Assembly (NCBI GenBank): GCA_021807105.1
Contig: JAKAPL010000012.1
Span: 1 to 64,000, forward strand
Length of the DNA stretch: 64,000 nt
From: Myxococcales bacterium
GTDB lineage: Bacteria; Myxococcota; Myxococcia; Myxococcales; JAKAPL01
Direction of reading: 5' to 3'
In this document: positions 45,847 through 55,073 of the stretch, piece after piece
Layout of the letters: every line of letters begins with the position of its first letter
Position numbering within the stretch: the stretch's first letter is position 1
Position numbers and translations under genes: made by a program
Notes under the pieces: generated by a model
Database searches by the model: none
What the model saw: the letters and a program-made list of their open reading frames with translations, nothing else
What the model was told of the DNA's origin: nothing

Positions 45847-46721
45847 GCGCGGAGGAGATCCTCGACGTCTCGCGCGCGGCCGTCGAGACGGAGTTGGCTC
45901 GCGGACTCGAAGAGGCGCTGCGCGAGGTCCCCGTGGGCCTGAAGGAGGCGATGCGGTACGCGGTGCTGCCCGGCGGGAAGCGGCTGCGCCCGGCGGTGGT
46001 CCTCGCCGTCGCGCGAGCCGTCTCGGGCAAGCCTCCCGCGCCGGCGGCCCTCCGCTTCGCCGCGGCCGTCGAGCTCGTCCATTGTTACTCCCTCATCCAC
46101 GACGATCTGCCCGCGATGGACGACGACGACCTCCGGCGCGGCCGCCCGACCGTGCACCGCGCCTTCGGGGAGGCCGCCGCCATCCTCGCCGGCGACGCGC
46201 TCCTCACCGAGGCGTTCGCCTGGACGGCCGCCATCCCGGAGATCGGCGCCGCGCTCACGGTGGAGCTGGCGCAGGCGGCCGGGGCGGCCGGGATGGTCGG
46301 CGGCCAGGCCCTCGACGTGGCCACGACCGGCAACCGCGCCCCGGCCATGGAGATGGTCACCCGCATCCACGAGGGGAAGACGGGTGCGCTCTTCGCCGCC
46401 GCGGCGGCCGGCGGCGCGCGTTGCGGCGACGGCTCCGCGGAATGGGTGGAGCGGATGCGGCGTTACGGCCTGGCGCTCGGGATGGCGTTCCAGGCGTCCG
46501 ACGATCTGCTCGACATCACCGGGAACCCGGCGCTGCGCGGCAAGCGGGTGGGGCGGGACGCCGAGCGGCAGAAGCCGACGCTCGTCGCCGCCGTCGGCCT
46601 CCCGAAGGCGCGCGCGCGGGCGGAGGAGCTCTCGCGCGCGGCGAGCGAGTGGGTGGCGGGCCTGCCGGGGCGGGCGCCGCTCATCGAGCTGGCGCTGTAC
46701 GCGGCGGGCCGTTCCAGGTAA
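45843..46721 (+). CDS. ispA: Polyprenyl (farnesyl/geranylgeranyl) diphosphate synthase
   Basis: The enzyme condenses isopentenyl diphosphate with allylic diphosphates. The first aspartate-rich motif is DDLPAMDDDDLRRG (about 82-95) and the second is FQASDDLLDITG (about 219-230); GGKRLRP lies near residue 43. At 292 residues it matches IspA-type short-chain synthases. Product chain length (C15 or C20) is not settled by reading. GTG start overlapping the receiver gene; dxs follows after 144 bp, a common xseB-ispA-dxs arrangement. Confidence 0.9.
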   Translation: MSAEEILDVSRAAVETELARGLEEALREVPVGLKEAMRYAVLPGGKRLRPAVVLAVARAVSGKPPAPAALRFAAAVELVHCYSLIHDDLPAMDDDDLRRGRPTVHRAFGEAAAILAGDALLTEAFAWTAAIPEIGAALTVELAQAAGAAGMVGGQALDVATTGNRAPAMEMVTRIHEGKTGALFAAAAAGGARCGDGSAEWVERMRRYGLALGMAFQASDDLLDITGNPALRGKRVGRDAERQKPTLVAAVGLPKARARAEELSRAASEWVAGLPGRAPLIELALYAAGRSR

Positions 46722-46865
46722 AAGACAGGGTCGTCGCCGGAGGACGCGGGCTCTCCGGCTCCCGGGGAGGCAGGAGCGCGGGAACGGACGCGGCTGCACC
46801 CGTCCCTGCCCTCCTGCTCGCCGGTCAGGGATCCTCGAAGCCCGCGGGACGATGACGGAAGACCC

Positions 46866-48773
46866 ATGGCGCGGCTCCTAGACACCATCGACGATCCGCG
46901 GGCGCTCAAGGGCCTGTCCATCTCCGACCTCCCGGCGCTCGCCCGCGAGCTGCGCGAGGAGATCATCGCGACCTGCGCCCAGAGCGGCGGCCACCTCGGC
47001 GCCTCGCTCGGCGCGGTCGAGATCGGCGTCGCCCTCCACTATGTCTTCGACTCGCCGATCGATCGGATCGTCTGGGACGTCGGCCACCAGGCCTACGCGC
47101 ACAAGCTCCTGACCGGCCGGCGGGATCGCTTCCGGACGCTGCGCCAGGAAGGCGGGCTGTCGGGCTTTCCGAGCCGGGCGGAGAGCGAGCACGACGCCTT
47201 CGGCACCGGCCACGCATCGACCTCCATCAGCGCCGCACTCGGCATGGTCGAGGCGCGCCGGCAGACCGGCGAGCGCGGGCGCGTCGTCGCGGTCATCGGC
47301 GACGGCGGCCTGACCGGCGGGATGGCGTTCGAGGCGCTCAACCATGCCGGCCACCTCGGCCGCAACCTGATCGTCGTCCTCAACCACAACGAGCAGTCGA
47401 TCAGCCCGAACGTCGGCGCCCTCTCCCGCTGGTTCTCCAAGAAGCTCACCGGTCGGACGTTCGGCGCCTGGCGGCGCGGCATCAAGGACGCCCTCTCCGC
47501 GCTGCCCCGCGGCGACAAGGCGATCGCCGCCGTCCGCCACGCCCTCTCCTCCACCAAGGCGCTCCTGACCCCCGGGATGCTCTTCGAGGGGCTCGGCTTC
47601 GAGTACGTCGGCCCCATCGACGGCCACGACGTCGGGGGGGAGCTCGAGACGCTCGACCGCGTCCGGGCGCTCGACGGACCGGTGCTCGTCCACGTGGTGA
47701 CGGAGAAGGGGAAGGGCTACGGCCCCTCGGAGGCGGATCCGGTGACCCGCGGCCACGCGATGGGACCGTTCGACATCGCGACCGGCAAGAGCACCGCCCT
47801 CGCGCCGGCGATCAAGCCCTGGCAGGACTTCTTCGCCGACGGGGTGATCGAGCTGATGCGCAAGGACCGCCGCGTCGTCGCGATCACCGCGGCGATGCTC
47901 GAGGGGACCGGCCTCGCCCGCGTCCAGCGCCTCTTCCCCGACCGGGTCTACGACGTCGGGATCGCCGAGCAGCACGCGGTCACCTTCGCCGCCGGCCTCG
48001 CCTGCGAGGGGCTGCGACCCATCGTGGCGATCTACTCGACGTTCCTCCAGCGGGCCTACGACCAGGTCATCCACGACGTCTGCCTCCAGAAGCTGCCGGT
48101 GACGTTCGCCCTCGACCGCGGCGGCCTCGTCGGCGCGGACGGCGCGACGCACCAGGGCCTCTACGACCTCGCCTACCTCCGCGTCGTCCCGAACCTCACC
48201 GTCATGGCGCCCTCCGACGAGAACGAGCTGCGCCGGATGCTCCGGACGGCGCTCGCCCTCGACGGCCCGTCGGCCATCCGCTTCCCGCGCGGCGCCGGCG
48301 TGGGCGTCTCCCTCGACGAGGAGCTGCTTCCCCTCCCCGCCGGCAAGGGACGAATCGTCCACGGCGATCCCGCCCGCGCGGACGTGGCCCTCCTCGCGAT
48401 CGGGGCGATGGTCCCCCCGGCGCGGGCGGCGGCGGCGGCGCTCGCCGGCCGGGGCCTGCGCGCGCTGGTCGCCGACGCGCGGTTCGTCAAGCCGCTCGAC
48501 GAGGCGCTGGTCCGCGACCTCGCCTCCGCCGCCCGCCGCATCCTCACGGTGGAGGAGGCGGCGCTCGCGGGCGGCTTCGGCTCCGCGGTCCTCGAGGCGC
48601 TCCAGGCGGCGGGCGTCCGCGCGGACGTGAAGCGCCTCGGCCTGCCGGACCTCGTCGTCCCCCACGGCGACCCCGCGCGGCAGCGGGCCCGCTTCGGCCT
48701 GGACGCGGCGGGCATCGCCGCGGCCGCGGAGGCCCTCTGCGCCTCGCGGCCGAAGATCCTCTCGGCGGGGTGA
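46866..48773 (+). CDS. dxs: 1-deoxy-D-xylulose-5-phosphate synthase
   Basis: DXS makes the first intermediate of the MEP isoprenoid pathway from pyruvate and glyceraldehyde 3-phosphate using TDP. Signatures include SGGHLGASLGAVE near residue 40, VWDVGHQAYAHK, the TDP/Mg motif GDGGLTGGMAFEALNHAG (about 141-158), the NEQSISPNVGALS loop, and YDVGIAEQHAVTFAAGLA and FALDRGGLVGADGATHQG in the second half. Full length (635 aa). It is followed 60 bp later by tlyA. Confidence 0.97.
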   Translation: MARLLDTIDDPRALKGLSISDLPALARELREEIIATCAQSGGHLGASLGAVEIGVALHYVFDSPIDRIVWDVGHQAYAHKLLTGRRDRFRTLRQEGGLSGFPSRAESEHDAFGTGHASTSISAALGMVEARRQTGERGRVVAVIGDGGLTGGMAFEALNHAGHLGRNLIVVLNHNEQSISPNVGALSRWFSKKLTGRTFGAWRRGIKDALSALPRGDKAIAAVRHALSSTKALLTPGMLFEGLGFEYVGPIDGHDVGGELETLDRVRALDGPVLVHVVTEKGKGYGPSEADPVTRGHAMGPFDIATGKSTALAPAIKPWQDFFADGVIELMRKDRRVVAITAAMLEGTGLARVQRLFPDRVYDVGIAEQHAVTFAAGLACEGLRPIVAIYSTFLQRAYDQVIHDVCLQKLPVTFALDRGGLVGADGATHQGLYDLAYLRVVPNLTVMAPSDENELRRMLRTALALDGPSAIRFPRGAGVGVSLDEELLPLPAGKGRIVHGDPARADVALLAIGAMVPPARAAAAALAGRGLRALVADARFVKPLDEALVRDLASAARRILTVEEAALAGGFGSAVLEALQAAGVRADVKRLGLPDLVVPHGDPARQRARFGLDAAGIAAAAEALCASRPKILSAG

Positions 48774-48833
48774 GCGTATGGGCCGGGGAAGCGTGATCCA
48801 CGCGCTCCCACGCCGCGGGCGGCGGCCGCGCGC

Positions 48834-49577
48834 ATGACCCGGCTCCGCGCCGACCGGCTGCTCCTCGCCCGCGGCCTCGCGAAGAGCCGCACCCAGGCGC
48901 AGGCGCTCGTCATGGCCGGGCAGGTCGTCTCCGGAGAGACACGGATCGACAAGCCCGGCCAGCTCCTCGCCGAGGACGCGCCGCTGCGGCTCAAGGAGGG
49001 CGCACTGCCCCGTTACGTCTCCCGCGGCGGGGAGAAGCTCGCGGCGGCGCTCGGCGCGTTCCGGATCGACCCCACCGGCCTCGCCTGCGCCGATCTCGGC
49101 GCCTCGACCGGCGGCTTCACCGACTGCCTGCTCCAGCACGGCGCGGCGCGGGTGCACGCCTGCGACGTGGGGCGCGGGCAGCTCGACCCCCGGATCGCGC
49201 GCGACCCCCGGGTCGTCGTCCACGACCGGGTGAACGTCCGGGCCTTGCGCCCGGAGGAGCTGGGCGAGCAGGTCGCGCTCTGCACCCTCGATCTCTCGTT
49301 CATCTCGCTGCGGCTCGTCTTCCCGGCCGTCGCGGCCCTCCTCGCCTCCGGCGGCCGGATGGTCGCCCTCGTGAAGCCCCAGTTCGAGGTCGGCCGCGCG
49401 AGGGTCGGCAGGGGTGGGGTGGTGCGCGACCCAGAAGCCCGCGCACAGGCCATCCGGGAGGTCGCCGCCGCGGCGGAGCAGCGACGCTTCGTCGTCGAGG
49501 GCGTCATCGATTCCCCCTTGCGCGGCCCGGCGGGCAACCTCGAAGCGTTGCTCGTCGCGCGGCGGGCGATCGAGTAA
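48834..49577 (+). CDS. tlyA: TlyA-family rRNA 2'-O-methyltransferase
   Basis: An N-terminal S4 RNA-binding domain (RADRLLLARGLAKSRTQAQ, LVMAGQVVSG) is followed by an FtsJ-like methyltransferase. The latter has YVSRGGEKLAAAL, the SAM motif ADLGASTGGFTDCLLQHGA (about 85-103) and ALVKPQFEVGR with the catalytic lysine. At 247 residues it matches TlyA, which methylates ribosomal RNA in relatives and is often annotated as haemolysin. It ends the dxs operon. Its TAA stop lies inside the 5-bp target duplication of the next MITE. Confidence 0.92.
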   Translation: MTRLRADRLLLARGLAKSRTQAQALVMAGQVVSGETRIDKPGQLLAEDAPLRLKEGALPRYVSRGGEKLAAALGAFRIDPTGLACADLGASTGGFTDCLLQHGAARVHACDVGRGQLDPRIARDPRVVVHDRVNVRALRPEELGEQVALCTLDLSFISLRLVFPAVAALLASGGRMVALVKPQFEVGRARVGRGGVVRDPEARAQAIREVAAAAEQRRFVVEGVIDSPLRGPAGNLEALLVARRAIE

Positions 49578-49578
49578 C

Positions 49579-49751
49579 CCCGTCTTATTCACGGTACGGC
49601 GTAGCGAGGCGTTCGAAACCGCAGCCGAGAAGGGCAAGCGCAGCGACGACCGACGAGGCGTGCTGAAGCACGCCGCAGGAGGAAGGAGCGAGCACGCCCT
49701 TCGCAGGCGCGGGATCGGACGCCGCAGCAGCCGGACCGTGAATAAGACGGG
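49579..49751 (+). mobile_element. MITE family 1, complete copy C (173 bp)
   Basis: The 16-bp inverted ends are intact and GTAAC flanks both sides (49574-49578 and 49752-49756). The left duplication contains the TAA stop of tlyA. The 200 bp from here to chrA contain no recognised gene. Confidence 0.9.
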
Positions 49752-49955
49752 GTAACCGCTCCCGGCGACCCGCGGGGCCCCGGGCCCGCGGGCAAGGACG
49801 CGACAGCCCAGGGGAAGAGCCCGATTCGCGCCATCGCCGGCCCCACGAGAACGTGAGGGTGGCTCCCATGTGGGGACCGTTGCGCGGTCCGGCCGATCGA
49901 TGTAATCGAACTCCTCGCGAGCGTGCGGCGATCCCTGGACATTCGAGGCGGGCAG

Positions 49956-51155
49956 ATGGCCGCGGGCCCACCTCTCGGCGGGCTCGTCCGGCTTGCGCTC
50001 TGGCTCGGCATCGCCGGCTTCGGCGGCGGCTTCTCGGTGCTCGCGCAGATGCGGCGCGACCTCGTCGACCGGCGCCGCTGGGTGGAGGCCGAATCCTTCT
50101 TCGAGATGCTCGAGGTGGCGAAGGTCCTGCCGGGGACGAGCGCGACGAACCTGTTCACGTTGATCGGCGAGCGCGAGCACGGGACCGCCGCGGGCGTCCT
50201 CCTGGGCGCGGCGTTCCTCTTGCCGAGCGCTGCCACGATGGTCCTGCTCGGCGCGCTCTATCCGGTCATCCGGCGCATGCCGGACATGGGCGCGTTCCTG
50301 GACGGCCTCGGGGTGGCGATGGTGCCGATCGTCGGCGCGGTCGTCTACGAGATCGGCAAGGACGCCCTGCGCAGCCTGGCCGACGTCGGGCTCGCCCTGC
50401 TCTGCTGCGCGGCGATGGCCTGGGCGGGGATCGGCCTCCTCGAGCTGGCGCTCGCCGCGGCGGCGCTGGGCGCGGGGACCGCGATCTGGCAGGAGCAGTC
50501 CCGGGCGCGGGCCGCCCGGATCGCCCGCCCGCCCGCCAGGCATGGGGGAGAGGGACCACCGCCGGCGGCGGGAGTCGCGCTGTTCCCCTGGATGAAGGCG
50601 GCGCTCGTCGGCGCCGGGCTCGCCACGCTGCCCAGCCTCGCCCACGTGTTCGCGAAGATCGGCGCGGCCACGTTCGGGGGCGGCCTGGTGATGATCCCGG
50701 CCATCGAGCAGCAGGTGGTCCACCTGCGCCATTGGCTCACGCCGGCGGAGTTCTCGGACGCGATCGCGTTCGGGCAGATCACGCCGGGGCCGGTGGCGAT
50801 CTCGGCGACGTTCATCGGGTACCGGGTGGCGGGCCTCTCGGGCGCGCTGGCCTCGACGGTCGCCATGTTCGCGCCGCCGATGGCGATGACGCTGCTGGCC
50901 GGGCGCGGCCTGGGTGAGTTCCGGCAGAGCCCGGTGCTGCGCGGAGCGATCCGCACGCTCGGGCCGGCGGTGATCGGGATGCTGCTCGCGGCGATGGTCA
51001 GCCTCGCGCGGGTGTCGGTGGCCTCGCCGGTGAGCATCCTGATCGTCGCGGCGGGGCTGCTCGTGCTGATGGTCTTCCGGGTGAACCCGTTGTGGGTGCT
51101 CCTCGGCGGGGGCCTCGCTACGCTCGGCGCGAGCGGGATCTCCTGCCTGCGATGA
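49956..51155 (+). CDS. chrA: Chromate ion transporter (CHR family)
   Basis: The protein has the two-fold repeated architecture of long-chain CHR proteins. The first half begins LALWLGIAGFGGGFSVLAQMRRDLVDRR with AKVLPGTSATNLF. The second half repeats it as FAKIGAATFGGGLVMIPAIEQQVV with AFGQITPGPVAISATFIGYRVAG, and has about ten helices overall. At 399 residues it is full length. I chose the ATG MAAGPPLGG after GAGGCGGG; a GTG eleven codons upstream is the alternative. It may export chromate or sulfate-like anions; no regulator gene is adjacent. Confidence 0.9.
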   Translation: MAAGPPLGGLVRLALWLGIAGFGGGFSVLAQMRRDLVDRRRWVEAESFFEMLEVAKVLPGTSATNLFTLIGEREHGTAAGVLLGAAFLLPSAATMVLLGALYPVIRRMPDMGAFLDGLGVAMVPIVGAVVYEIGKDALRSLADVGLALLCCAAMAWAGIGLLELALAAAALGAGTAIWQEQSRARAARIARPPARHGGEGPPPAAGVALFPWMKAALVGAGLATLPSLAHVFAKIGAATFGGGLVMIPAIEQQVVHLRHWLTPAEFSDAIAFGQITPGPVAISATFIGYRVAGLSGALASTVAMFAPPMAMTLLAGRGLGEFRQSPVLRGAIRTLGPAVIGMLLAAMVSLARVSVASPVSILIVAAGLLVLMVFRVNPLWVLLGGGLATLGASGISCLR

Positions 51156-51238
51156 ACCCCACGCCTCCACCGGGAAGAGCCGGCCGGCCGCCGAGGAGCG
51201 GTCCCCCCGGAAACGAGAGCGCCGGTGAAAGCTGACCG

Positions 51239-52216
51239 ATGAGCCCCCGCCCTCGCCGAGAGATCGCCGCGGCGCGCGCGCGCCTCTACTCCCTGGTCCG
51301 CGCGGAGCTCTCCGGGCGCGGCTACGCCGAGGTCGAGACGCCCTGCCTGCTGCCCGCGCCCGGCATGGAGCCGCAGATCACCGCGTTCGAGAGCAAATGG
51401 CGCCCCGAGATGCCGGGGCCCGCCGCCCGGCGCCTCTTCCTCCAGACCTCGCCCGAGTACGCCATGAAACGGCTGCTCGCCGACGGGTTCGGCCACGTCT
51501 TCCAGATCTGCAAGGCGTTCCGCAACGGGGAGGCCGCGCCCCGGCACAACCCCGAGTTCACGCTGCTCGAGTTCTACCGCTCGCCGGGCGGAGCCGAGGA
51601 GATCCGGCGCGACCTCGAGGCGCTCGTGCACGCGGCCGCCGCGGCGTTCGGCGCGCCCGCGCTCGCGGAGCCCGTTCAGACGCTCTCCGTGCGCGAGGCG
51701 TTCCGCTCCCGGCTCGGCATCGACCTCGCGGCCTGTCGCGACGGCGCCGCCCTAGCCGCGGCGGCGGCGGCCCGCGGGCTCCCCGCCGCCTCCGCGGACC
51801 GCTTCGACGACGTGTTCTTTGCCCTCTTCCTCTCGGGCATCGAACCGACCCTGACCTCGCCCGTCTTCCTCACCGAGTGGCCGGCCTCGATGGCCGCGCT
51901 CGCCAGGATCCTCCCCGGTGATCCGCCGGTGGCCGATCGCTTCGAGCTGTATGCCGCCGGCCTGGAGCTCGCGAACGGCTTCGGCGAGTTGAACGACGCC
52001 GCCGAGCAGCGCCGCCGGCTCCTCGCCGAGCAGGACGAGCGGCGCGCCGCCGGCCGCCCCGCGTATCCTCTCGACGAGCGTTTCCTCGAGGCCGTGGGCA
52101 GGATGCCGCCGTCGGCCGGCGTCGCGATCGGCCTCGACCGGCTCCTCATGCTCCTGCTCGGCGCGGAGCGGATCGACGAGGTGCTCCTGTTCCCCGCGAG
52201 CGCCGAGTGGCGTTGA
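51239..52216 (+). CDS. epmA: EF-P lysyl-lysine ligase EpmA (GenX/PoxA), LysRS-like
   Basis: This class II aaRS-like protein lacks the anticodon-binding domain: 325 residues starting ARLYSLVRAELSGRGYAEVETPCL. It has motif 2 QICKAFRNGEAAPRHNPEFTLLEFYR (about 87-112), FELYAAGLELANGFGELND (about 234) and motif 3 AIGLDRLLMLLLG. EpmA attaches beta-lysine to elongation factor P. The efp and epmB genes are not in the window. A short gap separates it from chrA; co-transcription is possible. Confidence 0.92.
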   Translation: MSPRPRREIAAARARLYSLVRAELSGRGYAEVETPCLLPAPGMEPQITAFESKWRPEMPGPAARRLFLQTSPEYAMKRLLADGFGHVFQICKAFRNGEAAPRHNPEFTLLEFYRSPGGAEEIRRDLEALVHAAAAAFGAPALAEPVQTLSVREAFRSRLGIDLAACRDGAALAAAAAARGLPAASADRFDDVFFALFLSGIEPTLTSPVFLTEWPASMAALARILPGDPPVADRFELYAAGLELANGFGELNDAAEQRRRLLAEQDERRAAGRPAYPLDERFLEAVGRMPPSAGVAIGLDRLLMLLLGAERIDEVLLFPASAEWR

Positions 52217-52322
52217 ACGCCCGCGCGCCCGCCGGCCACCGAAGGGGGAGGATGGAGCCGCGCGTGACGGCTCGAAGCGGAGCGGCCATCCGGACTTCAG
52301 CGCTCGCCAAGGAGGAGTGGAG

Positions 52323-53033
52323 ATGGACTTGCCGAAACTCGCCGCCGTGGGCCTCGCCGTGGGGCTCGCCGCCTGCATGAACCCGGATCCGGGCGGCTCA
52401 CCGAACGAGAGCCCGCCGGACGGTGCGACCGGGACGGCCGGCACGAGCGGCAGCGCGGGAAGCGGCGCGTCCGGCGCTGGCGGCTCCAGCGGCACCTCTG
52501 GACAGAGCGCTTCGGGCGGCTCACCCGACGGCGGCATCGCCTGCAGCGGCGACTGGCGGAACGGCTGCGAAAACTGCCCGCCGCCCAACGTCTGCTGGCT
52601 CGGGTCGCTTTGTGAGCCGCCGTGCGCCACCTACGAGGACTGCGAGATCGACGAGACCTGCATCTCCGGTCACTGCGCGCCCACCACCTGCGCGAACGCG
52701 GACACCTCGCCCCACGACTGCACCGCCGCCGATGGGCAGCACGGGACCTGCGTTCCGATCTCCGGCACCGGGGTCTGCGTGCCGGCCGCCGGGCAGCCGG
52801 CCCCCGAATGGAGCCCCTGCTCGCCTCCCGCCGCGCCGCAAGCAACGCCCTGCTGGAGCGCGTTCTCCCGGGGCGGCGCGATCTGCGGCACGAACCAGCT
52901 CTGCAGCGCGCTCACCCGCAGCGACGAGGGAGTCTGCGTCCAGCTCTGTGGCGGCGGCGGCCCGTGCCCGACCGGCCAGAGCTGCGTGACCGACTTCGCC
53001 GGCGTCCCCTATTGCGCGCGCAACGGCGGCTGA
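52323..53033 (+). CDS. Cysteine-rich secreted lipoprotein
   Basis: The signal peptide ends in lipobox GLAACM. A Gly/Ser/Thr linker (about 25-75) leads to a Cys-rich domain with about 20 cysteines in short loops: GCENCPPPNVCW, CATYEDCEIDETC, CANADTSPHDC and PCPTGQSCVTDF. Such EGF-like or Dickkopf-like modules are frequent in myxobacterial surface proteins; I cannot name the family. The ATG at 52323 was chosen because AAGGAGG lies seven bases upstream. Confidence 0.72.
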   Translation: MDLPKLAAVGLAVGLAACMNPDPGGSPNESPPDGATGTAGTSGSAGSGASGAGGSSGTSGQSASGGSPDGGIACSGDWRNGCENCPPPNVCWLGSLCEPPCATYEDCEIDETCISGHCAPTTCANADTSPHDCTAADGQHGTCVPISGTGVCVPAAGQPAPEWSPCSPPAAPQATPCWSAFSRGGAICGTNQLCSALTRSDEGVCVQLCGGGGPCPTGQSCVTDFAGVPYCARNGG

Positions 53034-53645
53034 GGCGCTCGCTGGGCTCGCCGGCGATGCGGCGGTCCGCGGCGGTCCGCCGGCGGTCCGCCGGTCGACA
53101 ACGCCCGGCGCTTCGTGTACGGTGTTTCCCTAGGACGTTGAGGTCATGGCGGTACGGCGAATTTCGCGCTTCTTCTGGACGGTCTGGCTCCCGAGTGGCC
53201 TCGATACCGCCGGCACCCTCGCTCTCGATGACGCTGTTGACCTACGGACTCCCGATTGGGCCACCCGCCCGAACCCGAGGCCCCCGCACCCCCGGCCATC
53301 GCGGGGACTCCTGGGGATCCGAGGTTTGCCCGGCCGGCCGCCGCCTGCGCGGTCCTGTGCGAGTCCTGCGGTTCCGCCGACGAGACCCTCCGCCGGGGGG
53401 CCCTCGCGACCCACCGGACCGACCCTCGTGGTCCTCGCCGCTTCGGTCACCTCCCTTGCCTGCTCGACGTCGGCGCGCGCCTCACCCCGGTCCCAAGCTG
53501 CTCAGCGGCCCCCGGTTCGGGCGTGCCGCGTGTTCTCGACGCCGCACCGATGACTAGCGCGATGTACTCTCCCGATCTTCCACAAAGCAAGCACCATGTG
53601 CCACCCCAGCGAATGCTGCTTCCACGACTATCGAAAGGCCACAAA
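53034..53645. other. 612-bp region without a recognised gene
   Basis: The first part has a tight CGGCGGTCCG repeat (53062-53100). Beyond that several overlapping ORFs (53146..53553 +, 53130..53450 -, the 5' part of 53256..55061 +) are Pro/Arg-rich readings of GC-rich DNA with no recognisable motif. The composition becomes visibly more AT-rich near 53560, where the next gene's leader begins. Confidence 0.5.
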
Positions 53646-55061
53646 ATGCCCCCCCCCCGGCGAGTACTGAGAGCAGCGAGCTTCCTCCTCCTTGGCGTTC
53701 TCATGGTTAGCTGGCGCGCCAACGCCCAGTCATGTAACTATTACACCCAGTCCTGTTCCAACGCGGCATACCAGTATCTCAATACTTCCGCCTCCGGGTT
53801 CGCGAGCCTCGTTGGTGGCGATCCGAACAACTGCACCTCTGGCTACGGTGTCTACGGCGCCGTAGCGTCCTCGAACACTTCCCCAGCAGTTTACGGCTAC
53901 TCCGCGAATACCACAACACAAGGAGTCGCCGTCGAAGGAGAAGTCGACGGGGCAGGCAATGGCGTTGCAGCAATTAACGACTCCTCCGGTTACGGCCTCT
54001 ACGCGTGGTCAGGATCCGGAACGGCAGTCGACGCTGTCGCTTACTCTTCGTGCACGGCGCCGGCGACCTGCTACGGCGTCAATGCGTCATCGCCCGGCAC
54101 CGCAATCAATGCTCACGGTACCACCGGGGCAGGTGTCATCAGTCAAGGCGCAGTTGGCGTTCAGGGCACTGGGAACCTCTACTACGGGGTCTCGGGCTTT
54201 GCCAACGACAGCTTCCCCGGGGTCTACGGCCAGGGCTCGGACGACGGGGTCGACGGCTACGGCTTGACCCAGAACGGGGTTTACGGCACCACCGACGCCA
54301 CCGACACGAACTACTCCGGAGTACTTGGCGTCGCCGACAACGTCACGGGCGTTTACGGATACTCTTCAAATAACGGCGCCGGCGTGGTCGGCCGGAGCGT
54401 CAACATGGACGGCGTACAGGGCTATTCGGCGTCCGCGTCGAACTCCGGCGTTTATGCCAACAACAGCAACAATGGATATGGCATTTACGCCACGGCCGGC
54501 AGTGGCTACGCAGGCTATTTTACGGGGCAGGTGTACGTCAGCGGCTACCTCTGGAAGTCCGGGGGCGGGTTCTTGATCGACCATCCGCTCGATCCCGCGA
54601 ACCGCTACCTTTATCATTCGTTCGTCGAGTCACCCGAAATGAAGAACGTCTACGATGGAGTGGCGACGCTCGATGCCAACGGCGAAGCGGTGGTTGCAAT
54701 GCCAGACTACTTTCAGGCTGAGAATGCCGAGTATCGGTACCAACTCACGCCGATCGGCCGCTTTGCGCCAGTCTATGTTGCCGACGAGATATCAAACAAC
54801 CAGTTCAAGATTGCGGGCGGAGCACCGGGCCAGAGGATCTCCTGGCAGGTCACCGGCGTCCGCGTGGATTCATATGCCAAGGGGCATCCGTTCGTCGCCG
54901 AGGTCGACAAGGCGGCCGGAGAACGGGGGAAGTACCTTCACCCCCAGGAGGTCGCGGGACTCGTGCCGTCGGCCGGGACCCAGATCCGCTGGATGGAGCC
55001 GCCGAAGGCATGGTCGCCGCCGCCGCGGAGGACCGCCGTCAGGTTTGGTGTCTGCCAATAG
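53646..55061 (+). CDS. Secreted protein with repetitive GVYGYS beta-repeats and a conserved C-terminal domain
   Basis: A signal peptide (SFLLLGVLMVSWRANA) is followed by about 270 residues of Gly/Tyr/Ser/Asn-rich repeats (GVYGYS, GVYGQGSDDGVDGYG, GYGIYATAGSGYAGYF), which look like a beta-helical or trimeric fibre. The C-terminal 150 residues start FLIDHPLDPANRYLYHSFVESPEM and include YRYQLTPIG and FKIAGGAPGQRISWQVTG. I know this block as a conserved end of many bacterial secreted fibre-like proteins. The start was set at the ATG (MPPPRR) before the signal. Codon use is less GC-rich than the neighbours. Confidence 0.72.
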   Translation: MPPPRRVLRAASFLLLGVLMVSWRANAQSCNYYTQSCSNAAYQYLNTSASGFASLVGGDPNNCTSGYGVYGAVASSNTSPAVYGYSANTTTQGVAVEGEVDGAGNGVAAINDSSGYGLYAWSGSGTAVDAVAYSSCTAPATCYGVNASSPGTAINAHGTTGAGVISQGAVGVQGTGNLYYGVSGFANDSFPGVYGQGSDDGVDGYGLTQNGVYGTTDATDTNYSGVLGVADNVTGVYGYSSNNGAGVVGRSVNMDGVQGYSASASNSGVYANNSNNGYGIYATAGSGYAGYFTGQVYVSGYLWKSGGGFLIDHPLDPANRYLYHSFVESPEMKNVYDGVATLDANGEAVVAMPDYFQAENAEYRYQLTPIGRFAPVYVADEISNNQFKIAGGAPGQRISWQVTGVRVDSYAKGHPFVAEVDKAAGERGKYLHPQEVAGLVPSAGTQIRWMEPPKAWSPPPRRTAVRFGVCQ

Positions 55062-55073
55062 CTGGAGGTATCC

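Noticed and set aside
46878-51170. 1430-aa minus-strand ORF
   Set aside because: Antisense shadow of dxs, tlyA and chrA in GC-rich DNA; crosses a MITE and has no recognisable domain.
53146-53553. 135-aa ORF before the fibre-like protein
   Set aside because: Pro/Arg/Ser-rich reading without motifs or a ribosome site.
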